Source of the DNA: Actinomycetota bacterium
Lineage (GTDB): Bacteria; Actinomycetota; Actinomycetes; S36-B12; GCA-2699445
DNA length: 64,000 nt
Assembly (NCBI GenBank): GCA_029978705.1
Contig: JAPOIY010000001.1
Span: forward strand, 118,888 to 182,887
Direction: 5' to 3'
Made by a program: the position numbers and the translations under genes. Of this stretch, positions 27,525-36,562 are shown piece after piece. The notes beneath the pieces are model-generated. The model saw nothing but the letters and a program-made list of their open reading frames with translations, ran no database searches and was not told the origin of the DNA. Position 1 is the first letter of the stretch. Each line of letters opens with the position of its first letter.

Positions 27525-28850
27525 TCACCGGGTGACGAGACGTTGCCGCCAGGTGGGTCGGGCCGACCGGCGCCCCCGTTCCCGCTTGAGGGTCCGGTTG
27601 TAGCGCCAGAGGTCGACCTGCAGCGGATGGCCGGGCGGCACACTGCGCTGGTCCGCTTCGATCCACTTGCGCATGGCGGTGCGACCGGGCAGCGATGCCT
27701 CCCCGGTCACCACGTCGCCCAGCCACTCGGCCTGTTCCTCGAACAGGGGCAGCGTGGCGCCGATGGTGTCGATGAAGCCCACGAACCACAGACCGGGACG
27801 CTGCGGTGCCACGACCTTGCGGTACAGCGGCATCCGGTTGCCGTCGGGCTGCAGGACCTGGGCGTCGAGGAACGGCAGGTCCACGTCGTAGCCCGTCGCG
27901 AAGACGATGAGATCCACCTTGCTGCGGGTGCCGTCCGCGAAGTTAACGCGGTCCCCGGACAGTTTCGTGGGAGCGGGCTTGAGTTCGACGTCCCCCGACT
28001 CGACCAGGGGCGGGAGATCGGGAGCCACGGGTGGGGCCACGGGCGGGGCGGAGTGTTCCTGGCCGTCCACCTCGGGAGCGGACACCCGCACGAAGCGGTC
28101 GAAGAGGGAGCGCTCCATGCCGGGGGGCAGGAGATTGGCCACCCCCGGGCGGAGCTGGTCATAGGGCCGCCCGAGCAGGTAGCGGGGCAGCACCTGGAGT
28201 TCGCGGCGGGAGGCCAGGATCGTGTGCTCCGCCCGCCGGGCACAGTCCACCGCGATGTCTGTCCCCGAGTTCCCGGCTCCCACGATCAGGACACGCCGGG
28301 TGAGGAACACGTCGGGGTCGCGGTAGTCCCGCGAGTGCATGGTCTCGCCGCGGAAACTGCCGGGGAGGTCGGGGACATGGGGCTGGCGGTGGTGACCCGT
28401 GGCGACGATGACGTTCTCGTAGCAGCGGGTCCGGCCGTCGGCGGTGGTGACGGCCCAGCCGTTGTAGCCGGGCAGGCCGGGCCCGGGCACCGGTTCCACC
28501 CTCGTAACCGCCGCGCCGAACTCGATCAGGGGGCGCAGGGCGAACTCGTCGGCGAACGCCTCGAGGTACTCGGCCATGTGGCGGTAGGTGGGGAAGTCCG
28601 GCCAACTGCGCGGCATCGGGAACGCCGAGAACTGCGTCATGCGGCGCGACGAGTTGCACTGCAGCGTGGGGTAGGCCGCCGAATCGGGGGCATCGATCTG
28701 CCACATCCCACCGACATCGAAGGCGGACTCCAGGACGTGGCACGAGACGCCCCGCTCCTGCAGCGCCTTCGCCGTCGCCAGACCGGCGGCACCGGCCCCG
28801 ATCACCGCACACGTCGCGTCGAAACGCTCCGCGTCGGGGTCGGGGGTCAT
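27525..28850 (-). CDS. flavin-containing monooxygenase
   Basis: Class B flavoprotein monooxygenase, 441 residues, using NADPH and O2. FAD motif CAVIGAGAAGLATAKAL; FMO signature FRGETMHSRDY (FxGxxxHSxxY); NADPH motif VLIVGAGNSGTDIAVDCA; ATG motif FATGYDVDLPFL. The substrate range is not predictable: N- or S-oxidation or Baeyer-Villiger reactions are all seen in this group. TACCGT sits 6 nt before the ATG. Confidence 0.9.
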   Translation of the reverse strand: MTPDPDAERFDATCAVIGAGAAGLATAKALQERGVSCHVLESAFDVGGMWQIDAPDSAAYPTLQCNSSRRMTQFSAFPMPRSWPDFPTYRHMAEYLEAFADEFALRPLIEFGAAVTRVEPVPGPGLPGYNGWAVTTADGRTRCYENVIVATGHHRQPHVPDLPGSFRGETMHSRDYRDPDVFLTRRVLIVGAGNSGTDIAVDCARRAEHTILASRRELQVLPRYLLGRPYDQLRPGVANLLPPGMERSLFDRFVRVSAPEVDGQEHSAPPVAPPVAPDLPPLVESGDVELKPAPTKLSGDRVNFADGTRSKVDLIVFATGYDVDLPFLDAQVLQPDGNRMPLYRKVVAPQRPGLWFVGFIDTIGATLPLFEEQAEWLGDVVTGEASLPGRTAMRKWIEADQRSVPPGHPLQVDLWRYNRTLKRERGRRSARPTWRQRLVTR

Positions 28851-28856
28851 GCCCCG

Positions 28857-28862
28857 ACGGTA
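28857..28862 (-). promoter_or_regulatory. -10 box TACCGT for the monooxygenase
   Basis: TACCGT, 6 nt (CGGGGC), ATG at 28850; it lies in the 16-bp gap after the YihY stop, so the monooxygenase need not depend on the upstream operon. Confidence 0.55.
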
Positions 28863-28866
28863 GCGC

Positions 28867-29850
28867 TCACCCGGCGGGGGAGGACTGCGCGGGGGTGCGC
28901 TGCTGGGGGTCGCCCGGGTCCGGGACCGTCACCGCAGCCCCGCTGGTCTCCGCCAGGGCTGCCGTGAGCGCCGCCGAGAGGTACGTGACCACAGTGAGGA
29001 GATACAGCACCAGCAGGACCGTGATCGGCGCGGCGAACGCACCGTACTGCGGTTTGGAGATCGACCATGCCACCACCAGTGACATGACGGCTTTCAGGAT
29101 CTCGATCGCCACGGCGGCCACGGCTGCCCCGATGAGACGCGCCCGGCGGGGAGGCCGGATCCCTCCGAGATGCCCCGACATCAGGTAGACGACGATGAAT
29201 CCCACGATGAGTGACGCCAACCGGGTCCCCACCTGCAGGAGGATCTGGCCGGCAGTACTGGTGGAGCCGAAGAAGTCCAGGATCGGGCCGGCGAGAGTGG
29301 TGACCAACAGGGACGCGGCGAACGAGATCAGGATCAGCGGCGCCAGGAGGAGCATCCACCCCAGCAGGCGCAGCCGGGCGAGCACGACGTTGCGTCCGTC
29401 CTTGGGGGCGCCGTAGATGAGGTGGAAGCTGTCGCTGGCCGCCACCATGGCTCCGCTGCCCGAGAACAGCAGGACCAGCAGGCCGATCAGCGACACACTC
29501 GCCCCCACCCGCTCCAGGTTGGCGGCGTCGAGCCCCGCGCCCGGCTGCGTGAGTCCGGGGAACGCGGAGGACAGCGCGTCCTCGATGAAAGCGCTGACGC
29601 GCGCGGCGCCGAAGCGGGCGGCGAGGCCGAACGCCAAGGTGAGCAGGGCGAACATGGCCAGGAAGATGTAGTAGGTCGTGCCGGCGGCGAGCACGGTGGT
29701 GCGGGCGTGGGCGAACCGCACGAAGGCCCGAAAGCCGACGCCCGCGATCTCGCTGCGTCCCTCGATACGTTCGAGAGTGGCGACCTGCGACTTGGGTGGC
29801 CGGTCGATGTACTCGCCCGGGATCGGCGGCGGCGCCGCGGCCATGCTCAT
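28867..29850 (-). CDS. YihY/BrkB family inner-membrane protein
   Basis: 327 residues with six hydrophobic helices; family stretches TTVLAAGTTYYIFLAMFALL, GSGAMVAASDSFHLIYG and YGAFAAPITVLLVLYLLTVV. Members are putative transporters or envelope proteins, not ribonucleases as once annotated. The Pro/Thr/Gln-rich tail is cytoplasmic. ATG overlaps the preceding hydrolase's stop (ATGA); a second in-frame ATG two codons on is possible. Confidence 0.85.
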   Translation of the reverse strand: MSMAAAPPPIPGEYIDRPPKSQVATLERIEGRSEIAGVGFRAFVRFAHARTTVLAAGTTYYIFLAMFALLTLAFGLAARFGAARVSAFIEDALSSAFPGLTQPGAGLDAANLERVGASVSLIGLLVLLFSGSGAMVAASDSFHLIYGAPKDGRNVVLARLRLLGWMLLLAPLILISFAASLLVTTLAGPILDFFGSTSTAGQILLQVGTRLASLIVGFIVVYLMSGHLGGIRPPRRARLIGAAVAAVAIEILKAVMSLVVAWSISKPQYGAFAAPITVLLVLYLLTVVTYLSAALTAALAETSGAAVTVPDPGDPQQRTPAQSSPAG

Positions 29851-30689
29851 GGGTCCTCACTGTGTCGTGGGCGGGGGGCGGATGCCAAACGGTCGCCCCA
29901 CAGCAGGCGCACGTGGGGGGCCAGGTCCGGCACCGGCGGCTCATCAGGTCCGGGAGGCCGGCCGTGTGCCATGGCCGTCAGCCAGTGCCGGGTGAGAGAG
30001 CGCACCGCTGCCGCGTTGTCCGGCCGGATCGGGCCACACACCAGCTGGGCCAAGCGGTCGCTCGAGCGACCCTCAGCGTCGGCATGCGAGCCTTGCCGCA
30101 CCTCCACTCCCAGGAATCCCGGCAGAATCGTACGGGCGCACGCGACCCCGGAGCCGTGGGCGTTGCAGATCGACGGTGGCGCCGCCACGAGGCGTACCGG
30201 CACGTTGGCGCTGGCCAGCGTCCGAAGCGCCACCGGCAGATTGTGCCCGCGCAGCGAACGCACCGGGTCCAGCAGGACGGCGCCGGCCACCGGGGCCCGC
30301 CGTGCCAGTCGGGCCGCCACGAAGGCTGCGGCTTCGGCTCCTGCGCTGTGGCCCACCACCAGGAAGGGGTCGCCCGCCGAGGTCGGGACGGGCGGAGCGG
30401 CGGTACGCAACGCCACGGCCAGCTCAGCGAGGAACGCCCGGTTGTCCGCCAGCCGCTGGACGGTGCGCGCGTACCGGTCGAACGAGCGCAGCCCCGTGGT
30501 GAGTACGACGAAGCCAGCGGCGCCCAGGGACGCGGCCAGGTCGGCCATGCGATGCCGGGTGCGAGCGAAACCGTGCTGCAGCCAGACCCTGCCGGGAACC
30601 GGGGCCTCCGGGAGCCACCAGGTCACGGGCACCGACAGGCCCGGCTGCCCCACGGTCAGGGAGGTGTCGACGCGGTGTACGCCACTCAC
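29847..30689 (-). CDS. alpha/beta hydrolase
   Basis: 280 residues, cytoplasmic by sequence (no signal). Fold markers: PVPGRVWLQHGFARTRH (oxyanion loop), nucleophile elbow FLVVGHSAGAEAAAF, GAVLLDPVRSLRG with the probable acid, and a C-terminal His in QGSHADAEG or VRSLTRHW. Substrate unknown. The GTG start at 30689 overlaps the DUF2599 gene's stop (GTGA), and its own stop overlaps the YihY ATG, so all three are one coupled operon. The open frame upstream of the GTG is antisense-like noise. Confidence 0.8.
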   Translation of the reverse strand: MSGVHRVDTSLTVGQPGLSVPVTWWLPEAPVPGRVWLQHGFARTRHRMADLAASLGAAGFVVLTTGLRSFDRYARTVQRLADNRAFLAELAVALRTAAPPVPTSAGDPFLVVGHSAGAEAAAFVAARLARRAPVAGAVLLDPVRSLRGHNLPVALRTLASANVPVRLVAAPPSICNAHGSGVACARTILPGFLGVEVRQGSHADAEGRSSDRLAQLVCGPIRPDNAAAVRSLTRHWLTAMAHGRPPGPDEPPVPDLAPHVRLLWGDRLASAPRPRHSEDP

Positions 30690-31090
30690 GGGTTGCAGGC
30701 GGCCAGCATCGTGCGCAGGCCTCCCACGGCGGGTCGCCATGTCTCCAGGTCCCAGGTCGGTTTCGCGCGGGCCACCAGCGAGAGCGGGTGGCACAGGAAC
30801 TGCTGGCGGAGGTTGGCCCGGTCGGGCACCCCGCGGGCCACCGCCTGCTGCCACGCCGTGTCCAGTTCGGAGCGGTCAGCCAGCCGACCGGCCCGGGTCG
30901 GGCGGACGTGGTAGACGGTGCCCTCCGGCACTGCGGCGGGGCTGACGGTGAGGATGTAGGGGGTGCGGTCGGCGCGGTGCGGCGCCGTCCGGCCGGAAGC
31001 CGCCTCGGTCGGCGGGGTACTCACCAGGAGGGTGCGGCCCACCGTCGCGACGATCCCGGCGAACAGCAGCAGGATCAGGACCTTCCTCAC
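30686..31090 (-). CDS. DUF2599-like exported protein
   Basis: 134 residues: N-terminal signal or anchor helix (VLILLLFAGIVATVG), then a domain with DUF2599 features: SELDTAWQQAVARGVPDR, QQFLCHPLSLVARAKPTWDL, ETWRPAVGG and the terminal AACNP. Two cysteines (in FLCH and ACNP) could pair outside the cell. Function unknown. GTG start with TACGGT 7 nt upstream; first gene of a three-gene operon with the hydrolase and YihY. Confidence 0.72.
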   Translation of the reverse strand: MRKVLILLLFAGIVATVGRTLLVSTPPTEAASGRTAPHRADRTPYILTVSPAAVPEGTVYHVRPTRAGRLADRSELDTAWQQAVARGVPDRANLRQQFLCHPLSLVARAKPTWDLETWRPAVGGLRTMLAACNP

Positions 31091-31095
31091 GTGGT

Positions 31096-32055
31096 CTACC
31101 GTACCCGCGTCCCCTGCTCACCACGGACCACCAGTGCCACCCCGGCGAGGACCACGGCCGCGCACACCACGATCGCGAGCGTGAGCGACTCGTCCTTGAT
31201 CCACCACCCCAGGATCACCGCCACCACGGGGTTCACATACGCATAGGTGGCCACCAGCGACAGCCGGGCGTTGGCCAGCAGCCAGGTGTAGCACCCGAAT
31301 GCCACCACGCCGGCGACGACGAGGTAGGACCAGGCGACGATCGCCCGGGTTCCCCACATGTCGGGAGGGGGTACGTGCTCACCGGTGGCCAGGCCCATCA
31401 GGGTCAGTCCGACCGCTCCCGCCAGGAACTGCCAGAACGTCATCACCAGAGGGTCGCGCGGCAACCGCTGCGCCCGGGCGAAACGGGACGCGAGGAACGA
31501 CCCGGTGGCCCAGGACAGGGCCGCGGCCAGAATGACCAATGTCCACAGCAACGATGTGTTCTGGTCCCCCACCTGATAGCCGTAGCCGAGCTGCCCGCTC
31601 CGTCGGCTCGACACGCTGATCAGAGCCGCTACCCCGACGAATCCCAGGAGGACGCCCAGGACCGTCGCGCCCGCGGGGACGTCCCCCGTCGCCCAGCGCA
31701 GGACCGCGACGGCCACGGGGGTTATCGCGATCACCAGGGCCGCGATTCCGGACGGAACGTAGCGCTCCGACAGGGCCACCAGGCCGTTGCCGAAGACCAG
31801 CAGCATGACCCCCACCAACGCTGCTGCCGCGAGTTGTCCGCGCGTGACCCGCAGGGCCCGGGGGCCGCGCAGCACGGCCACGAGAACGGCCATGATGAGC
31901 GCGGACACGGCGAACCTGCTGCCCATCGCGAAGAAGGCCGGCAGCGTCTCCACCACCACGGCCATCCCGAGGTACGTGGACCCCCAGACGACGTACACGA
32001 CACCAAGGGCACCCCAGACCGCGGGATCCGGACGCTCCCCGGGCGGTGACTGCAT
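31096..32055 (-). CDS. EamA family permease, YedA-like
   Basis: 319 residues, ten predicted helices in two EamA repeats (about 12-140 and 165-305). The opening GVVYVVWGSTYLGMAVVVET and the later YAYVNPVVAVILGWWIKDE are typical of YedA-like metabolite exporters. A hydrophilic loop (SSRRSGQLGYGYQVGDQN) separates the halves. GAGGGAAC precedes the ATG. Likely co-transcribed with the MFS gene upstream (21-nt gap). Confidence 0.85.
   Translation of the reverse strand: MQSPPGERPDPAVWGALGVVYVVWGSTYLGMAVVVETLPAFFAMGSRFAVSALIMAVLVAVLRGPRALRVTRGQLAAAALVGVMLLVFGNGLVALSERYVPSGIAALVIAITPVAVAVLRWATGDVPAGATVLGVLLGFVGVAALISVSSRRSGQLGYGYQVGDQNTSLLWTLVILAAALSWATGSFLASRFARAQRLPRDPLVMTFWQFLAGAVGLTLMGLATGEHVPPPDMWGTRAIVAWSYLVVAGVVAFGCYTWLLANARLSLVATYAYVNPVVAVILGWWIKDESLTLAIVVCAAVVLAGVALVVRGEQGTRVR
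31098..31103 (-). promoter_or_regulatory. -10 box TACGGT for the DUF2599-hydrolase-YihY operon
   Basis: TACGGT, 7 nt (AGACCAC), GTG at 31090; it overlaps the 3' end of the EamA gene. Confidence 0.5.
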
Positions 32056-32076
32056 CGACGTTCCCTCGGCTCGCGG

Positions 32077-33348
32077 TCAGCGAACGGACCGGATGGGGAT
32101 GATCGCAGCCGCCCCCAGCAGGGTGATCACCGCGGTCGCGAGGTACAGGGTCCCGTACCCCCCGAGTTGGGTCACGAACAGGGCGCACAGCACAGGGGCC
32201 AGCACCTGGGGCATCGAGTTGGCGATATTGATGACCCCCAGGTCACGTCCACGAGCGTCGGCCGACGGCAGCACCTGGGTGATGAGCGCCTGGTCGACGC
32301 CCAGATACCAGCCGTAGCCGATGCCCAGCGTCCCGGCAGCCACCGCGGCCAACCCGAATCCCGACTCGTCGGCCGGAATCAGGGCGAGGATCACGCCGGC
32401 CAGCGCCATGATCACCGAAGCGATGATGACGAACGGCTTACGCCGGCCGCTGCGGTCCGACACCCAACCCCCGAGTACCGCGGTCAGGATCATGCCCAGG
32501 GTGTAGATCAGCAGAAGTGTCGTCTGCTGCTGGCCCGCCTGCGTCGCGGGGAAACCCAGATGGTCCTCCAGGAAGTAGAGGAGGTACAGCGTGGCCATGG
32601 CGAACCCCAGGGACACCAGGAAGCGGGCCAGCCACGCCCAGGCGAAGTCGGGGTAGCGGCGTGGCGACACCCAGAACGCCTTGAGGAAGGGTCCCAACCG
32701 GAACGGTGGCCGGTCCGCCTTGGGCAGCACCGGGTCCTTGAGGATGACGACGAACGGCAGCGCGAAGAGAACGAACAGGACCGCCGTGATGTACGAGCCG
32801 CCATCCAGGCTCAGCACCACGTAGGTGACGATCGCCACGCCGAGAACGGGGCCGAGGGCCTGGGCCAGCCCGATCAGCCCCGATGCCACACCGCGCTGGT
32901 CGACCGGTACCTCGTCCGGCACCGTCGCGGTCAGGCCCGCATAGGCTGCATTGACCGCGAACTGCACCACCAGCCACAGCACCGTCAGCGCGATGACCGT
33001 GGTCATGTGGGGCAGGAGCAGAAGCCCCACCATGCCGAGCACGGATCCCCCCAGGATCCAGGGCCGGCGGCGGCCCCAGCGCGAGACCGTGCGGTCCGAC
33101 AGGGCCCCCGCCAGTGGGTTGCCGATGACGGAGCCGAGCACCCCCACCCCCGTCACCACAGCCAGCGCCGCCTCCTTCCCCCCCGAGCCCGCGATCTCCT
33201 CGCTGAGTCGCGGCAGGAGGTTCAGGATCGGCGTGAAGAACGCCAGCATGATCCCGAGGTTGGCGAGCGCGAGGCCGGCCAGGAATCCGCCGCGCACCCG
33301 CGCGGTGGGCTCGGCGAGCGCCCGGGGGGGCTGCGCTGTCTCGGCCAT
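32077..33348 (-). CDS. major facilitator superfamily permease
   Basis: 423 residues, twelve helices. Loop 2-3 motif GALSDRTVSRWGRRRPWIL and the matching GGWVSDRSGRRKP after helix 8 mark it as MFS; the pattern resembles the sugar/cation or GPH-like group, but I cannot name the substrate. The ATG at 33348 is set by TACCCT 6 nt upstream; the 28 extra in-frame residues upstream are not needed. Confidence 0.85.
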   Translation of the reverse strand: MAETAQPPRALAEPTARVRGGFLAGLALANLGIMLAFFTPILNLLPRLSEEIAGSGGKEAALAVVTGVGVLGSVIGNPLAGALSDRTVSRWGRRRPWILGGSVLGMVGLLLLPHMTTVIALTVLWLVVQFAVNAAYAGLTATVPDEVPVDQRGVASGLIGLAQALGPVLGVAIVTYVVLSLDGGSYITAVLFVLFALPFVVILKDPVLPKADRPPFRLGPFLKAFWVSPRRYPDFAWAWLARFLVSLGFAMATLYLLYFLEDHLGFPATQAGQQQTTLLLIYTLGMILTAVLGGWVSDRSGRRKPFVIIASVIMALAGVILALIPADESGFGLAAVAAGTLGIGYGWYLGVDQALITQVLPSADARGRDLGVINIANSMPQVLAPVLCALFVTQLGGYGTLYLATAVITLLGAAAIIPIRSVR

Positions 33349-33354
33349 GGCCGG

Positions 33355-33360
33355 AGGGTA
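33355..33360 (-). promoter_or_regulatory. -10 box TACCCT for the MFS gene
   Basis: TACCCT, 6 nt (CCGGCC), ATG at 33348. Confidence 0.5.
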
Positions 33361-33430
33361 GCGCCTCCCCGCGAAGGGCGGCCAGGGCGACGGGATAGCC
33401 AGAAGCGGCGCCCGATGGTTCGATAAGCCC

Positions 33431-34090
33431 ATGCCGGATCTCTACGACTTCGACCTCGCCGACGACCGGGCCGACGTCCGCGGTGCCGTGGTGCTGCTGG
33501 TGACCCTCCCGGGGCCCGGACCCACGTCGCAGGACGAGGGCGTCGACCTCCTGGCGGCGACCTTCCCCGCTCTCCGCGTGGTGGGCATCGCGATGGACGA
33601 GGCGGCCGCCGGGGGGCACGAGGTCTCCTTCCCGGTCGTGGGTCCCGTTGCCGTCAGCGGACCGGACCTCCACCCTCTGTTCGCCTGGCTGAACGAGGCG
33701 CTGCCCGGGCCCTTCGGCACCCCGGCCGTGGTGGGATACACCAAGTACCTCGTGGGCCGCGACGCGCGCCCGCTGGCCCGGTTCGAGCCCACAGCCGACG
33801 CGCGCGACCTCATCACTGCCGTCCAGCAGGCCCTGGCCACGGCCGCGCCGGACCCGCGCCTCCCGGTCCCCACCCCGCCCCGCACCCGCGTCGACGAGAT
33901 CATCGATGCGGAGATCGTGGAAGAGAGCAGCACTGCCATCGTGCGGATCCGGCAGCAGGTCACGATGACGCGGCTCTCGGACGAGCTGGCCGATTCCCCG
34001 GAGCGCCCGGTCGGTGCCGACCTCCTGGACCTCGCCGCCGACCTGGCCGTGATCGAGGGGGAGGCCGCCGCCGGCGACGACAGGGCGTGA
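33431..34090 (+). CDS. glutathione-peroxidase-like protein without catalytic residues
   Basis: 219 residues. Residues 4-135 follow the GPx order: LYDFDLADD, AVVLLVTLPGPGPTSQDE, LRVVGIAMDE, VSGPDLHPLFAWLNEALPG, VGYTKYLVGRD and PLARFEPTADARDLI. Every catalytic position is changed: the VNVASxCGFT box is VTLPGPGPTS, the NQFGGQEP box is absent and WNFTKFLV is VGYTKYLV. The protein contains no cysteine at all. About 80 further residues form an acidic tail without known domain. So a thioredoxin-fold relative that has lost peroxidase chemistry; a binding role is possible. Homology is my reading of motif order, not a search. Confidence 0.65.
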   Translation: MPDLYDFDLADDRADVRGAVVLLVTLPGPGPTSQDEGVDLLAATFPALRVVGIAMDEAAAGGHEVSFPVVGPVAVSGPDLHPLFAWLNEALPGPFGTPAVVGYTKYLVGRDARPLARFEPTADARDLITAVQQALATAAPDPRLPVPTPPRTRVDEIIDAEIVEESSTAIVRIRQQVTMTRLSDELADSPERPVGADLLDLAADLAVIEGEAAAGDDRA

Positions 34091-34132
34091 GCCCCGCACG
34101 GGCGTTCCGCTGCATCGGGGCGGCGGCATGCC

Positions 34133-34138
34133 TAGGGT
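34133..34138 (+). promoter_or_regulatory. -10 box TAGGGT for the HerA-like gene
   Basis: TAGGGT, 6 nt (CGGAGC), GTG at 34145. Confidence 0.55.
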
Positions 34139-34144
34139 CGGAGC

Positions 34145-36562
34145 GTGACTGAACTGCTCCTGGGCCGGACCGCCGGTCCTGCGGAAGAGACTCCGACGGA
34201 CGTGACGGTGGAGACCGGGGATCTGGTGACCCACGGTGTCATCGTCGGCATGACCGGGTCCGGCAAGACCGGTCTCGGGGTGGTGCTGATCGAGGAGTGC
34301 CTCCGGGCCGGGGTCCCGGCCATCCTGTTCGACCCGAAGGGGGACCTCACCAACCTGGCCCTCGTCTTTCCCGGACTCACCGGTGCAGAGTTCGAGCCGT
34401 GGGTCGATCCCGCCCAGGCCAAGGCGGACGGGACCGACCTGGCGACGTTCGCGGAGAAGCAGGCCACCCTTTGGCGGGAGGGGCTCGCACCGTGGGGGAT
34501 CGGGACCGAGCAGCTCCAGCAGTTCCAGGACACCCACGACGTCGTCATCTACACGCCGGGGTCGACCGCGGGTGTGCCGCTGAACGTGCTCGGTTCCCTG
34601 ACGGCGCCGCAGACCGACGACCCCGAGGTTCTCACCGACGAGATCGAGGGCTACGTGACCAGCCTGCTGAACGTGGTCGGGATCGCGGCGGATCCGCTGT
34701 CCTCCCGCGAACACATCCTGTTGAGCAACATCATCCACGCGGCCTGGACCAACGGTGAGGACATCGACCTGCCGACCCTGCTCGCCCGGGTACAGCAGCC
34801 GCCCATGCGCAAACTGGGGGTGTTCGATCTGGACCAACTGTTCCCCCCGAAGGACCGTCTGGATTTCGCGATGCGGCTGAACGCAGTGCTCGCGGCGCCC
34901 GGGTTCCAGAACTGGATCTCCGGCGAGCCGATCGACATCCAGCAGATGCTGTGGGGTCCCGACGGGCGCCCCCGGTGTGCGGTCGTCACCACGGCCCACC
35001 TGTCCGACGAGGACCGGCAGAGTGCCACGTCGCTGATCCTCGCCAAGGTCGTGACCTGGATGCGGCGCCAGAGCGGGACGACTGATCTGCGGGCCCTGCT
35101 GTACATGGACGAGGTCGCTGGGTACCTGCCGCCGACGGCCAGTCCACCCACCAAGAAGCCGATCATGCTGTTGATGAAGCAGGCCCGGGCCTTCGGCCTG
35201 GGTGTGGTGCTCTCCACGCAGAACCCCGTCGACGTCGACTACAAGGCGATCAGCAACGCCGGGACGTGGCTGATCGGCCGCCTCACCACGGAACGGGACA
35301 AGGCGCGCCTGCTGGAGGGGATGTCGACGGCCGCTGGCGGTGTGGACGTGGCGGCCATCGGCGACAGCATCTCCGGATTGGGCAAACGCCAGTTCCTGAT
35401 CCGCAAGGCGGGCCGCAACGACGTGTCGACGTTCGGCACCAAGTGGGCTCGCAGCTACCTGCGGGGCCCCATGACGCGCGACCAGATCGCGCAGGTCATG
35501 ACTGGTCCCGCGACCGCGGCGCAGCCCGCCACCCCGGCGCCGGTGGCGTCGGCCGGTGAGTCCCCCGCGGCCGTCCCCGAGCCGTCTGGCGCAGCGCCGG
35601 CCGTCCCCGAGCCGCCCGGCGCAGCGCCGGCCGCGACTGCGGTGGCCGACGATGAAACCCCCGTGATGCCCCAGGTCGCCGCCGGCACCCCCGTCGCCTT
35701 CCTGGACCCCGGGGCGGACTGGACTGACCAGGTGGGGGCGGTGCCCCCGACGGGGGTGGGCCCGCGTCTGGTGGCGGGAGCGGCCGCGCGGGTCCGCCTG
35801 AACTTCGACGACGCCCGCGCCGGGATCGCCCACGAGGAGGAGTACGAGGCGGTCGTCGTCCCCCTGCCCACCCAGTCCGCCGGGGTCGTTCCGCTCGCCG
35901 TGGACTACGACGACCGCGACCTGCAGCCCGACGCTCCGGCCGGCGCCCGGTACGTGTTGCCCGACGCCAAGATCGACACCAAGACCTACTGGACGCAACT
36001 GTCGCGCGACCTGACCGATCACCTCGTCCGCAACAAGAGCGTGGCGATCTTCGCGAACAAGTCCCTGAAGGCGTACTCGCGCGTGGGGGAGACCGAGGAA
36101 GACTTCCGCACCCGGTGCTCCCAACTGGCGATGGCCGAGGCGGACAAGAAGACCGCGGCCCTGCAGAACAAATACCAGGCCCGCATCCGGACGCTGCAGA
36201 CGCGCATCGCCACCGCGTCCGGCCAGGCTGAGGCCGCGGCCGCCGCCCGGACGAACGACCTCCTCGGGTCCGCCGCCTCGGTCCTCGGTGGGTTCCTGGG
36301 GGGCCGCAAGTCCACCGCCGGGATCACCTCCGCGATGCGCAAGCAGCAGGCCGCGTCGGCCCGTGCCGATGCCGCGACGGCCAAGGTCGGAGACCTCCAG
36401 GCGCAGCTCACCGACCTCGAGGCCCAACTCACCGACGAGGTGTACGCCATCCAGCAGGACTGGCAGGCCAAGGCGGCGGAAGTCGAGACCGTGCCGATCA
36501 AGTTGGCGAAGACGGATGTCCGGATCGTCGACCTCCGCATGGTGTGGGTTCCCGTCGCATGA
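34145..36562 (+). CDS. HerA/FtsK-like ATP-binding protein
   Basis: 805 residues. The ATPase core covers about 20-450: Walker A in VGMTGSGKTGLGVV, LFDPKGDLTNLAL, Walker B in ALLYMDEVAGYLPP, and the sensor-like GVVLSTQNPVDVDYKA. This resembles DUF853/HerA-type motors, which move DNA or protein complexes. Residues ~460-520 are a Pro/Ala linker with a 30-bp tandem duplication; ~620-780 form a long Ala/Gln/Lys coiled-coil with a short glycine patch (SAASVLGGFLGGRK). No nurA nuclease is adjacent. Leaderless GTG. The stop overlaps the next gene's ATG. Confidence 0.8.
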   Translation: MTELLLGRTAGPAEETPTDVTVETGDLVTHGVIVGMTGSGKTGLGVVLIEECLRAGVPAILFDPKGDLTNLALVFPGLTGAEFEPWVDPAQAKADGTDLATFAEKQATLWREGLAPWGIGTEQLQQFQDTHDVVIYTPGSTAGVPLNVLGSLTAPQTDDPEVLTDEIEGYVTSLLNVVGIAADPLSSREHILLSNIIHAAWTNGEDIDLPTLLARVQQPPMRKLGVFDLDQLFPPKDRLDFAMRLNAVLAAPGFQNWISGEPIDIQQMLWGPDGRPRCAVVTTAHLSDEDRQSATSLILAKVVTWMRRQSGTTDLRALLYMDEVAGYLPPTASPPTKKPIMLLMKQARAFGLGVVLSTQNPVDVDYKAISNAGTWLIGRLTTERDKARLLEGMSTAAGGVDVAAIGDSISGLGKRQFLIRKAGRNDVSTFGTKWARSYLRGPMTRDQIAQVMTGPATAAQPATPAPVASAGESPAAVPEPSGAAPAVPEPPGAAPAATAVADDETPVMPQVAAGTPVAFLDPGADWTDQVGAVPPTGVGPRLVAGAAARVRLNFDDARAGIAHEEEYEAVVVPLPTQSAGVVPLAVDYDDRDLQPDAPAGARYVLPDAKIDTKTYWTQLSRDLTDHLVRNKSVAIFANKSLKAYSRVGETEEDFRTRCSQLAMAEADKKTAALQNKYQARIRTLQTRIATASGQAEAAAAARTNDLLGSAASVLGGFLGGRKSTAGITSAMRKQQAASARADAATAKVGDLQAQLTDLEAQLTDEVYAIQQDWQAKAAEVETVPIKLAKTDVRIVDLRMVWVPVA
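35570..35629 (+). repeat. two tandem 30-bp units in the HerA-like gene linker
   Basis: Two 30-bp copies differing at two positions, coding for AVPEPSGAAP then AVPEPPGAAP. In frame, so it only lengthens the flexible linker. Confidence 0.8.

Noticed and set aside
32438..36427. 1329-codon open frame on the minus strand
   Set aside because: Antisense to the MFS, GPx-like and HerA-like genes; composition is Arg/Gly/His-rich without motifs, a high-G+C artefact.
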